Positions 53,281-60,943 of a DNA stretch of 64,000 nt are shown piece by piece. The DNA is from Falsiroseomonas stagni DSM 19981 (GTDB lineage Bacteria > Pseudomonadota > Alphaproteobacteria > Acetobacterales > Acetobacteraceae), in NCBI RefSeq assembly GCF_900114315.1, contig NZ_FOSQ01000002.1:1-64000 (forward strand), read 5' to 3'. The translations under genes and the position numbers were made by a program. Each line of letters opens with the position of its first letter. Within the stretch, counting starts at the first letter, position 1. The notes beneath the pieces are model-generated. The model did no database searches. It was not told where the DNA came from and was given only the letters and a program-made list of their open reading frames with translations.

Positions 53281-54258
53281 TCACTCCGCGGAAGCGCCAG
53301 AGGCGCGCACCACGCCCGCCCATTTCGTCACCTCCTCCGCCAGGTAGGCGGCGAAGGCGGGGCGGTCCCGCGCATCCGGCACGAAGCCCATCGCGTCCAG
53401 CCGCGTGCGCGTCTCGGCGGAGGTCAGCACCTTGTTGATCTCCGCATTCATCCGGTCGGTGATGGCGGGCGGCGTGCCATGCGGGGCCATGAGGCCGAAC
53501 CAGGTCAGCGCCTCGAACCCAGGGAAGCCCTGTTCGGCCACCGTGGGCACGTCGGGCAGGGCGGGGTCGCGGCGCAGGCTGGTCACGGCGATGCCGCGCA
53601 GCCGGCCGTCGCGCACCATCGGCAGGGCCGGCGGCAGGCTCGTGCTGCCGATCGGCACCTGCCCGCCCACCACCGCCGTCACCGCCTGGGCGGGGCCGAA
53701 GGGCACGTGCTGCACCTCCACCCGCGCCAGGCTGCGGAACAGCAATTCCATGCCGAGATGCGTCGTCGTGCCGATGCCGGAGGAGCCGTAGTCCAGCGGC
53801 CGGGTGCGCGCCTGCGCGATCAGCTCGCCCAGGTTGGCGACGGCCAGTTTCTCCGTGTTCACGGTGATGATGTTGGGCGTGCTGGCCAGCATCGCCACCG
53901 GCTCGAAATCCGTGGCGGCGTCGTAGCCCGCGTTGCGGAACAGGGACGGGTTGACGGAGAAGGCGACGGAATGCGCCAGGAACAGGCTGCCATCCGGCGG
54001 GCTGCGCTTGACGGCGACGGTCGCGATGTTGCCGCCCGCGCCGGGCCGGTTCTCCACCACCACGGGCTGGCCGAGCACCGGCGCCAGCGCATGGGCCAGC
54101 GCCCGGGCCAGCACATCCGTGCTCGCGCCCGGCGGGAAGGCGACCAGGATGCGCACAGGCTTGTCCGGCCAGGGCGCCTGCGCGAAGGCCGGCGCCGCCA
54201 GCCATCCCACCGCCGCGCCCGCGATCGCGGCGCGACGGCCCATGATGATGCGCCCCAT
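53281..54258 (-). CDS. Bug/TctC-family solute receptor
   Basis: A 325-residue exported binding protein from ATG 54258 (a second ATG at 54243 also fits): signal GRRAAIAGAAVGWLAAPAFA, VRILVAFPPGASTDVLARAL (substrate loop), VVVENRPGAGGNIATVAVKR, LDYGSSGIGTTTHLGMELLF and VPFGPAQAVTAVVGGQVPIG. Orphan receptor; adjacent to the fumarylacetoacetase-family gene on the same strand, so its ligand may be a related aromatic-derived carboxylate, which is inference. Confidence 0.92.
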   Translation of the reverse strand: MGRIIMGRRAAIAGAAVGWLAAPAFAQAPWPDKPVRILVAFPPGASTDVLARALAHALAPVLGQPVVVENRPGAGGNIATVAVKRSPPDGSLFLAHSVAFSVNPSLFRNAGYDAATDFEPVAMLASTPNIITVNTEKLAVANLGELIAQARTRPLDYGSSGIGTTTHLGMELLFRSLARVEVQHVPFGPAQAVTAVVGGQVPIGSTSLPPALPMVRDGRLRGIAVTSLRRDPALPDVPTVAEQGFPGFEALTWFGLMAPHGTPPAITDRMNAEINKVLTSAETRTRLDAMGFVPDARDRPAFAAYLAEEVTKWAGVVRASGASAE

Positions 54259-54311
54259 GGTCACGCTCCCCCCCATCGTCGTTTTCGTTGATGGGGCGGA
54301 GCATATCCCCA

Positions 54312-54327
54312 CCCCGCGAGCGCGGGG
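54312..54327 (-). terminator. Short GC-rich hairpin downstream of the FAA hydrolase gene
   Basis: CCCCGCG (54312-54318), two-base loop AG, CGCGGGG (54321-54327), 15 bases past the hydrolase stop. The loop is tight and no T-tract follows; weak terminator at best. Confidence 0.35.
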
Positions 54328-54342
54328 AAGGGATCGTGGGTC

Positions 54343-55215
54343 TCAGCCGAAGGCGGGATCGTCCGCGATGGTGTTGCGCAGCACGCCGATGCCCTCGACC
54401 TCGATCTCCACCACCTTGCCCGGCGCCAGGAACAGCGGCGGCTTGCGCGCATAGCCGACGCCGGACGGCGTGCCGGTCGCGATCACGTCGCCCGGCTCCA
54501 GCGTCATCACCTCGGAGATGATCTCGATCGCGCGCGCCACGCTGAAGATCATGTCGCCCGTCGTGCTGTCCTGCACCGTCTGGCCATCGACGCGCGCGCA
54601 GATCCGCAGCGGCGCGGCACCCGGCGGCAGCTCATCCGCCGTCACGATCTCCGGCCCGAAGGCGCCCGTGGCGTCGAAGTTCTTGCCCATCGTCCACTGC
54701 GTGGACTTGCGCTGGTAGTCGCGGATGGAGCCGTCGTTGAACAGCGAATACCCCGCCACGTAGTCCAGCGCGTCGGCCTGCGACACGCAGCGCGCGCGCT
54801 TGCCGATGATGATCGCCAGCTCCGCCTCATAGTCGAACTTGTCGGAGACCTTGGGCCGCAGCATCGGCTGGTCCGGCCCCACCAGGCTGGTCTGCACGCG
54901 CAGGAACATCGCCGGATAGTCCGGGATCGGGTTGCCGCCTTCCTTCGCATGCAGCGCGTAGTTCAGCCCGATGCAGGCCACCTTCCCCGGCCGCGGAATC
55001 GGCATGCCGAGCGTGAGGTCGGACAGCTTCCGCCGCGCGGAGGCCGGCGCCGCCGCGGCCGCCGCCGCCAGCTTGGCAAGGCCCTCGGCCCCCATCCCGA
55101 TCAGCGCCAGCGCGTCATCCGGGAAGCCCGCCAGCGCGGAGACCGGCACCACCTCCTCCCCGATCCGCACGCCCGGCGCGCTGCGCCCGTTCTCGATGAA
55201 GCTGAGCAGACGCAT
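54343..55215 (-). CDS. Fumarylacetoacetate hydrolase-family protein
   Basis: A 290-residue enzyme: KVACIGLNYALHAKEGG, LRVQTSLVGPDQPM, DYEAELAIIIGKRARCVSQA (metal-binding Glu/Asp), SLFNDGSIRDYQRKSTQWTM, VIATGTPSGVGYARKPP. This is the FAA hydrolase/2-hydroxyhepta-2,4-diene-1,7-dioate isomerase group, hydrolysing C-C bonds of oxo-acids in aromatic or sugar catabolism. The ATG at 55215 is clear (MRLLSFIENG). A TTTTATCGACAAAA palindrome lies about 50-65 bases upstream, a likely operator. Confidence 0.9.
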   Translation of the reverse strand: MRLLSFIENGRSAPGVRIGEEVVPVSALAGFPDDALALIGMGAEGLAKLAAAAAAAPASARRKLSDLTLGMPIPRPGKVACIGLNYALHAKEGGNPIPDYPAMFLRVQTSLVGPDQPMLRPKVSDKFDYEAELAIIIGKRARCVSQADALDYVAGYSLFNDGSIRDYQRKSTQWTMGKNFDATGAFGPEIVTADELPPGAAPLRICARVDGQTVQDSTTGDMIFSVARAIEIISEVMTLEPGDVIATGTPSGVGYARKPPLFLAPGKVVEIEVEGIGVLRNTIADDPAFG

Positions 55216-55265
55216 GCGACGATTCCTCGTGACGGCTTGGACGGTAAAAACTCTGCCGGGAAAAT

Positions 55266-55279
55266 TTTTATCGACAAAA
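55266..55279. promoter_or_regulatory. Candidate operator TTTTATCGACAAAA
   Basis: A 14-base near-palindrome around TCGA in an AT-rich patch, 51 bases upstream of the FAA hydrolase start and about 100 bases upstream of fecR on the other strand. Either divergent gene could be controlled; the shape resembles GntR/IclR-type operators. No regulator gene is adjacent. Confidence 0.35.
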
Positions 55280-55377
55280 CCAGGCCCGGGCAAGCCGGCC
55301 CCCCGGTGCTGGCAGCGCGCTTCCTTCCGCGCGATACTCCGTCCCCGCAACGGCCCCCAACGGCAAGGCGAACCCCC

Positions 55378-55989
55378 ATGCTGCACCCGATCCGCCGCCG
55401 AGGCCTCGCCGCCGCCGCCCTGCTGATCGGCGCCGCCGGCCCCGCGCCGAGACGGGTCGGGGAGGCGGTGGAAGTCACCGGCACCGCCCGCGCCGAACGC
55501 CCCGGCGCCACCCGCGCCCTTGCCCCCGCCGCGCCCCTCGGTGAGGGCGATACCCTCGTCACATCAGCCGAGTCCCGGCTGCTGGCGCGCCTGGCCGGGG
55601 ATATCGAGCTTCGCCTCGGCCCGCTTTCCCGCCTGCTGCTGGACAGCGTGCCCGCCACCACCGCGGAGGGCGCCGGCACCGTGCTGCGCCGCGCCGCCGG
55701 GTCGCTCTGGTTCAGCCGCCCCGAAACCGCGCCGCGCGCGCCCGTCGCCATCATCTCCCCGGCCGCGCTGATCGGCGTGCGCGGCACGGCCTTCTGGGCC
55801 GGGGAGATGGACGGCACCTTCGCCGTCTTCGTGGCGCGGGGGGAGGCCGCGGTCTCCGCCGGCGGCCGCCTGGTCACGCTGCCCGCCGGGCTTGGCACCG
55901 ACATCGTCGGCGGCGTGCCGGAGGCGCCGATTCCCTGGTCCCCCGCCCGCATCGCCCGCGTCCTGGCGCCGATGGGCCTGACGCCCTGA
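55378..55989 (+). CDS. FecR-domain protein
   Basis: A 203-residue exported protein. N-terminal hydrophobic signal (LAAAALLIGAAGPAP), then the FecR fold: GEAVEVTGTARAERPGATRAL, GDTLVTSAESRLLARLAGDI, GTVLRRAAGSLWFSRPE and VAIISPAALIGVRGTAFWAG. It resembles the FecR proteins encoded with CHASE2 adenylate cyclases rather than the TonB-linked anti-sigma type. Its stop overlaps the likely CTG start of the cyclase gene (CTGA), so the two are tightly coupled. Confidence 0.82.
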   Translation: MLHPIRRRGLAAAALLIGAAGPAPRRVGEAVEVTGTARAERPGATRALAPAAPLGEGDTLVTSAESRLLARLAGDIELRLGPLSRLLLDSVPATTAEGAGTVLRRAAGSLWFSRPETAPRAPVAIISPAALIGVRGTAFWAGEMDGTFAVFVARGEAAVSAGGRLVTLPAGLGTDIVGGVPEAPIPWSPARIARVLAPMGLTP

Positions 55990-58067
55990 CACCCCTCCGC
56001 TGGGGCGCCGCCACCGCGGCCCTGCTCCTCGCGTTCCGCCTGCTGCTGCCCGCCCCCTTCGCCGCCGGGCGGGATGCGGCGCTGGATGCGCTGCTGGCCG
56101 CCTGGCCCCGCCCCGGCCCCGCGCCGCCCGTGCTGGTGGTGGCGATCGACCGCGAGAGCCTGGCCACCCTCGGCCCCTGGCCCTGGCCGCGGGACCGCAT
56201 CGCCGCGCTGCTGGATCGCCTCCACGGCGCCGCCGCCATCGCCACCGACATCCTGTTCGAGGGTCCGGACCGCGCCGCCCCCGCCACCCTCGCCCTTCGC
56301 CTGGCGGAGAGCCTGCCCCCGCCCGAAGCCGACGCGCTGCGCCGCCGCGCCGCCACCCTGCCGGACCACGACGCGACTCTCGCCACCGCCCTGGCCGCCG
56401 CCCCCGTCGCGATCGGCTTCCTGCTGGCGCCGGAGGCGACGCCACCCCCCGCCGCGCCCGGCGGCTTCGCCCTGCTCGGCAGCCCCGCCGGCCTGGCGCC
56501 CCTCGCCGCCCCCGGCGCCGCCACCGCCTGGCCTGCCCTGGTCGCAGCCGCGCCCGGCCATGGGGCCGCCTCCCTCGAAGGCGGCACGGTCCGCAGCGTG
56601 CCGCTGGTGGTGCGCGTGGGGGAGGAATGGCGCCCGGGACTGGTGCTGGAGGCGCTGCGCCTCGCGCTCGGCGGCTCCACGCCGCTGCTGGCGGAGGGGC
56701 CGGAACTCCGCCTGCGCGGCGTGGTGCTGCCGCTGGACCCGGGCCTGTCCATCCGCCTGCATCCCGGCCCGGCCCTGCCCAGCGTCTCCGCCGCCGCGCT
56801 GCTGGAAGGCCGCATCCCCGCCGGCGCCATCCACGGCCATGTCGTGCTGCTGGGCGGCACGGCGCCCGAACTCGGCGCGCTGCGCGATTCCGGCTTCGCC
56901 CCGCTGGTCCCCGGCATCCGGTTGCAGGCGGAGGCGCTGGCCCAGGCCATGACCCTCTGGCTGCCCCGCCGCCCCGCCTGGCTGCCCGGCGCGGAGATCG
57001 CCGCCGCCGCCGCGCTCGGCCTGCTGGGCGCGGCGGCGGGCGCGGCGCTGCCGCCGCTGGCGCTGGCGGGCTTCGCCCTGGCCGCGCTCTTCGCCGTGCC
57101 GATCGGCGTGCTGGCGCTGCTGTCGGGGACGATGCTGCTGGCGGACCCGCTGCTGCCGCTGGCCGCCCTGCTGGCGCCGGCCGCCGCCGCCGCGCTTGCC
57201 GCCTTCATCGCGACCCGCGCCAGCCGCGCGCGCCTGGTCGCCCGCTTCGCGCAATCCCTGCCGCCCGCCCTCGTCACCCGCATCGCGCGCGAACCCGGCC
57301 TGGTGCGCATCGGCGGCGAGGCGCGGCGGATAAGCTTCGTCTTCACCGACATCGCCGGCTTCACCGGCCTGGTGGAGCGCAGCGGCCCCGCCGCCCTCAT
57401 CGCCCTGCTCGATGCCTATATCGCCGGTGCCGCGGAGATCATCGCCCGCCATGGCGGGACGCTCGACAAGGTGGTGGGGGATGCGCTGCATGTGATGTTC
57501 GGCGCGCCGCTGGACCAGCCCGGCCATGAACGCGCCGCCGTCGCCTGCGGGATGGAACTGGCGGCCTGGGGCCAGGATTTCGCCCGCCGCCATGCGGAGG
57601 CCGGCTTCGGCATCACGAGGGTCGGCATCGCGACCGGCATCGCCATCGTCGGCGATGTCGGCGGCGGGCGGGTGCTGGACTACACCGCGCATGGGGATGC
57701 GGTGAACCTGGCCGCGCGCCTGGAACAGGCCAACAAGATCTTCGGCACCACGGTGCTGCTGGATGGCGAGACGGCGGCCGCGCAATCCGGCGACGGCTTC
57801 CGCTGCCTGGGCCGCCTGGCCGCCCGCGGCCGCGCCGCCGCCGTCGATGTCTATGCGCCCTGGCCCCCGGGGATAGAGGTGCCGGCCGAGGCCCGCGCCG
57901 CCTGGGATGCCGGCCTCGCCGCCCTGCTGGCGGAGGACGCGGACGCCGCCCGTGCCGCCTTCAGCCTGGTCGCCGGCACCCTGCCCGAGGACGCGCCGAC
58001 GCTGTTCCAACTGGACCGCCTGAATCGCGGATTTTCATCAATTTCGGTGGACCAGCGGGGCGGATAG
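55986..58067 (+). CDS. CHASE2-domain class III adenylate cyclase
   Basis: A membrane cyclase of about 693 residues. The frame is open upstream of the first GTG (56130): a first membrane helix (LRWGAATAALLLAFRLLLP) and the start of the CHASE2 domain lie before it. The only suitable start is CTG 55986, overlapping the fecR stop. CHASE2 (about 50-300) is the periplasmic sensor, then three helices (about 315-400). The cyclase domain has SFVFTDIAGFTGLVERSG (metal Asp), TLDKVVGDALHVMFGAP (Lys and second Asp) and RVLDYTAHGDAVNLAARLE. All catalytic elements for ATP are present. It should make cAMP on an envelope signal passed with FecR. Confidence 0.88.
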   Translation: MTPLRWGAATAALLLAFRLLLPAPFAAGRDAALDALLAAWPRPGPAPPVLVVAIDRESLATLGPWPWPRDRIAALLDRLHGAAAIATDILFEGPDRAAPATLALRLAESLPPPEADALRRRAATLPDHDATLATALAAAPVAIGFLLAPEATPPPAAPGGFALLGSPAGLAPLAAPGAATAWPALVAAAPGHGAASLEGGTVRSVPLVVRVGEEWRPGLVLEALRLALGGSTPLLAEGPELRLRGVVLPLDPGLSIRLHPGPALPSVSAAALLEGRIPAGAIHGHVVLLGGTAPELGALRDSGFAPLVPGIRLQAEALAQAMTLWLPRRPAWLPGAEIAAAAALGLLGAAAGAALPPLALAGFALAALFAVPIGVLALLSGTMLLADPLLPLAALLAPAAAAALAAFIATRASRARLVARFAQSLPPALVTRIAREPGLVRIGGEARRISFVFTDIAGFTGLVERSGPAALIALLDAYIAGAAEIIARHGGTLDKVVGDALHVMFGAPLDQPGHERAAVACGMELAAWGQDFARRHAEAGFGITRVGIATGIAIVGDVGGGRVLDYTAHGDAVNLAARLEQANKIFGTTVLLDGETAAAQSGDGFRCLGRLAARGRAAAVDVYAPWPPGIEVPAEARAAWDAGLAALLAEDADAARAAFSLVAGTLPEDAPTLFQLDRLNRGFSSISVDQRGG

Positions 58068-58071
58068 GCGG

Positions 58072-59022
58072 TCAGTCCAGCGGGATGTTGAACCCCCGGA
58101 TGACGCCGCGGTACTGCGCGACCGTCTCCTCCATCAGCCGCCCGAGTTCCGCCGGGGAGGAGGAGACCGCCCCCGCCCCCGTCCCTTCCACCGCCGCCCG
58201 GTATTCCGGGCTCGCCACCGCTTCCACCACCAGCCGGTTAACCGTGGCGACGACCGGCGCCGGGATGCCATTCGCCCCGCAGATGCCGAGCCACCCCTGC
58301 GCCACCAGGTCGATCCCCTGTTCCCGGAGCGTCGGCACATCAGGCGCCACCGCCAGCCTTTCCGGGCTGGTCATCCCGATCGCCCTCACCTGCCCCGCCT
58401 GGGCCAGCGGCATGGTGTTCACCAGGGGCCCCACGAACAGCTGCAACCGCCCCGCGATGAGGTCCTGCAGCACCGGCGGCGTGCCGCGATACGGCACCTC
58501 CACCATCCGCGCGCCCACCAGCCCCTCGAAGATCCGCGCCACGAGGTTCGGCATGGAGGCCCCGCCGACATGCCCGAAGGCCACCGCCTCCGGCCGCGCC
58601 GCCGCCAGCGCCGCGAATTCCCGCGCATCCCGCGCGGGCAGGCTGTTCGGCACGACCAGCGCGTAATAGGCGCGCGTGATCTGGGAGATCGGCGCGAGGT
58701 CGCTCAGCGGATAGGGCCGCGCGGTGCCGAGCGTGTTCAGCGCATCGATATAGGTGCAGACGAGCAGCGTGTGCCCGTCCCTCGGCTGGGACATCACATG
58801 ATCCAGCGCGATGCGACCCCCGGCGCCGGTGCGGTTCTCGATCACCACGGGCTGCGGAAGGCGGGCGCGGAGCTGGTCGGCGATGATGCGGGCGGGGATG
58901 TCCGTGGGGCCGCCGGCGGGGAAGCCGACGAGGAGGCGGACGGGGCGAGTGGGCCAGTCCTGGGCGGCGGCGGGCGCCACTAGCAGTATGGCGCCAAGCA
59001 GTGCGGTTAGCAGACTGCGCAT
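58072..59022 (-). CDS. Bug/TctC-family solute receptor
   Basis: A 316-residue exported receptor from ATG 59022 (MRSLLTALLGAILLVAPAAAQ signal; an ATG at 59052 is also in frame). VRLLVGFPAGGPTDIPARII, VVIENRTGAGGRIALDHVMS, VAFGHVGGASMPNLVARIFE and VPYRGTPPVLQDLIAGRLQL are the diagnostic loops. No permease genes nearby. It is convergent with the cyclase gene, 4 bases between the stops. Confidence 0.92.
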   Translation of the reverse strand: MRSLLTALLGAILLVAPAAAQDWPTRPVRLLVGFPAGGPTDIPARIIADQLRARLPQPVVIENRTGAGGRIALDHVMSQPRDGHTLLVCTYIDALNTLGTARPYPLSDLAPISQITRAYYALVVPNSLPARDAREFAALAAARPEAVAFGHVGGASMPNLVARIFEGLVGARMVEVPYRGTPPVLQDLIAGRLQLFVGPLVNTMPLAQAGQVRAIGMTSPERLAVAPDVPTLREQGIDLVAQGWLGICGANGIPAPVVATVNRLVVEAVASPEYRAAVEGTGAGAVSSSPAELGRLMEETVAQYRGVIRGFNIPLD

Positions 59023-59248
59023 GTAACGCGTCCCCCAGATATCTGATTCCATGTATGGCCTCCGATGCGGTGCTTGGACAACGAAGGAACGCAAGATGAC
59101 AACGCCCAGCCACCCTGCCGTTATGCCGGCCTGCTCCGCCGGGCGAACCATTTTTGCATGCCTCCGTCGAAGGTTGCCCTTTTGTTCAACACCACATGTC
59201 GCTATGATGGGTGCTCCACACACATCATCTGGATGAGGTAATCTAGTC

Positions 59249-59461
59249 ATGGCTAAGGAATCAAACGTCCGAGTTGCCTTAGACGGCCTAACTACGTCCC
59301 ACCTGCAAGGTCGATTGGTTCAGAGAGGCCTAACGGTCGGACATCTGGCGCAGGCTTTGGGCGGCAGCGCGGCCCAGAGCCAGAGCGCCAACGCTCCAGT
59401 GGCCTCGACTTCCACAAGTGGGAATGCGTCTGGAGCGGCGGCAACCTCGAAGAAGCCTTGA
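59249..59461 (+). CDS. Small hypothetical protein in an AT-richer islet
   Basis: A 70-residue protein. MAKESNVRVALDGLTTSHLQ suggests a short folded N-terminus, followed by a Ser/Ala/Asn-rich tail (SQSANAPVASTSTSGNASGA) ending KKP. No family recognised. The base composition is clearly less GC-rich than its neighbours. Three bases separate it from the next gene, so they form a pair. It could be a small partner or antitoxin-like protein, but nothing in the sequence proves this. Confidence 0.55.
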   Translation: MAKESNVRVALDGLTTSHLQGRLVQRGLTVGHLAQALGGSAAQSQSANAPVASTSTSGNASGAAATSKKP

Positions 59462-59464
59462 GGA

Positions 59465-59881
59465 TTGTCGGCTCTTAGCACTTCCGATTGGATCGCCCTG
59501 GGGTCGGGAGCGGTGTCCCTGATCGCTCTCGGCGTCGCCCTTTATGCCGTTAGACGCAGTAATCGAAATTCGTCGGTCGCTACACTTGTCACTCTCAACG
59601 ATGCCTTTCGACAGGCATGGCAGCGCTATCTGGCAGCACCTGAACCAGATAAAGACTATTCGTTTTCAGAGCTTGCAAACCTTCTGGAAATTGCCTGCGG
59701 CATTCATTGCGAAAAATCCCTATTCGGAATTTCTCGTGAGCTATCCTCAGAATATGTAGAGCATGTGCTTTTGCTGATTGAGGAAAATAACGACGCCCGT
59801 GCGCGACTACGGGCGGCAGTCCACGCGCCGAATACATTTAAGTACATCGCCCGCTTTCGGGCCAATATGCGCAGGACGTAA
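59465..59881 (+). CDS. Small membrane-anchored hypothetical protein
   Basis: A 138-residue protein from a TTG start at 59465 (GAGGA-like site in the preceding stop region). One N-terminal helix (WIALGSGAVSLIALGVALYA) and a cytoplasmic domain (SVATLVTLNDAFRQAWQRYL, FSELANLLEIACGIHCEKSL, FKYIARFRANMR). I recall similarly built uncharacterised proteins scattered among Proteobacteria, often in variable regions. Codons are markedly less GC-rich than the surroundings, suggesting recent acquisition. Function unknown. Confidence 0.65.
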   Translation: MSALSTSDWIALGSGAVSLIALGVALYAVRRSNRNSSVATLVTLNDAFRQAWQRYLAAPEPDKDYSFSELANLLEIACGIHCEKSLFGISRELSSEYVEHVLLLIEENNDARARLRAAVHAPNTFKYIARFRANMRRT

Positions 59882-59899
59882 AAATTCCGAAGCTGTACC

Positions 59900-60934
59900 T
59901 CACACCCCCCCTCTCGCAATCCCCCCCACCGCCCCCTTCGCCACCGTCTTCAACCCCGCAATCCGCGCCCCGATCACCTCCGCCCCCGCCCCTTCCCCCG
60001 CCCGCAGTTCCAGCATCGCGATCGAGCATCCCAGCAACGGAAACCGCCGCGCATTCCCGTCCCGATCCTTCCCCGCAATGCTCCCCGCCGCCCGCTCCGC
60101 CGCGCTGTAGAACGCCCCCGCCGCCTCGCTCATGAAGGCCTCGCGGAAGGCCGCAAGCCGCGCTTCCAGCGCCGCGCCCTCCACCTCCTCGAACCCCGCG
60201 AAGAAATCATCCCCCCCGATGTGCCCCAGGAAGCACCCGGGCACGCCGGCAAAACACCGGCGGAGCACGGTGGCGCAGAGGAACAGCGCCTCGTCCCCCG
60301 TGCGGAAGCCGAAGGCGTCGTTGAACGGCTTGAAGTGATCCAGGTCGAGGTAACACAACGCCCGAGGCACCGGCGCCGCGACGCCCAGCCGCTCCACCGC
60401 CTGGCGCACCGCCTGGTTGCCCGGCAGGCGAGTCAGCGGGTTGCGGTCGGTCGCTTCCTCCAGCTCCGCCCCGTGCCGCCGGGCCTGGCGCAGCGCGCCA
60501 TCGGCGGTGCTTTCCACCTGCGCCGTCGCCGCGCGCAGCTTGCCGCACAGCACGCCCAGCAGCCGCAGCAGCGCATCCGGCCGCGCGGCCAGCACGCCCA
60601 TCGCGGCCTCGCGCGGCAGGAACACGGCCTCCACATCGCTCGCGGCCACGGCATCGGCGGATCGCGCGCCGCCATCCAGCAGCGCCACCTCCCCCACCGC
60701 GTCGCCCGGGCCGAGGTGGTTCAGCACCACCTCCGCTCCCTCCGCGCTTTCCACGCGGATGCGCACCTCGCCGGCGGTCAGCACCCAGAGGCCATCGCCC
60801 GCATCCCCCCGCCGGAACAGCGCGCCCCCTTCCGGCACGCGCCGCGCCTCCGCCACCGCGCCGAGCGCGGCAAGGTCCGGGGCCGCCAGCGCCGCCAGCA
60901 GCGGCGCGCGGGAAAGCGAGGCCCCGTCAGGCAC
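59900..60934 (-). CDS. cNMP-binding / GGDEF-domain protein
   Basis: A 344-residue soluble signalling protein. Residues 1 to about 125 are a cyclic-nucleotide-binding domain (EGGALFRRGDAGDGLWVLTAGEVRIR; phosphate cassette GPGDAVGEVALLDGGARSADAVA, with Glu and Arg). Residues about 165-335 are a GGDEF domain: RNPLTRLPGN, CYLDLDHFKPFNDAFGFRTGDEAL, and an A-site reading GGDDF (HIGGDDFFAGFEE) instead of GGDEF. Diguanylate cyclase activity is therefore uncertain, though I recall a subfamily with LTRLPGN and GGDDF. It could turn cAMP into a c-di-GMP signal; the adenylate cyclase lies about 2 kb away. Confidence 0.85.
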   Translation of the reverse strand: MPDGASLSRAPLLAALAAPDLAALGAVAEARRVPEGGALFRRGDAGDGLWVLTAGEVRIRVESAEGAEVVLNHLGPGDAVGEVALLDGGARSADAVAASDVEAVFLPREAAMGVLAARPDALLRLLGVLCGKLRAATAQVESTADGALRQARRHGAELEEATDRNPLTRLPGNQAVRQAVERLGVAAPVPRALCYLDLDHFKPFNDAFGFRTGDEALFLCATVLRRCFAGVPGCFLGHIGGDDFFAGFEEVEGAALEARLAAFREAFMSEAAGAFYSAAERAAGSIAGKDRDGNARRFPLLGCSIAMLELRAGEGAGAEVIGARIAGLKTVAKGAVGGIARGGV

Positions 60935-60943
60935 GCCGATTGG

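Noticed and set aside
55101-58010. A 969-codon open frame antisense to fecR and the cyclase
   Set aside because: Gly/Arg/Gln-rich shadow without family features, while the sense strand encodes complete FecR, CHASE2 and cyclase domains.
59170-59248. Promoter-like TTTTGT/TATGAT pair ahead of the AT-richer islet
   Set aside because: The -35 match is poor and such words are expected in locally AT-rich DNA; not strong enough to list as a feature.
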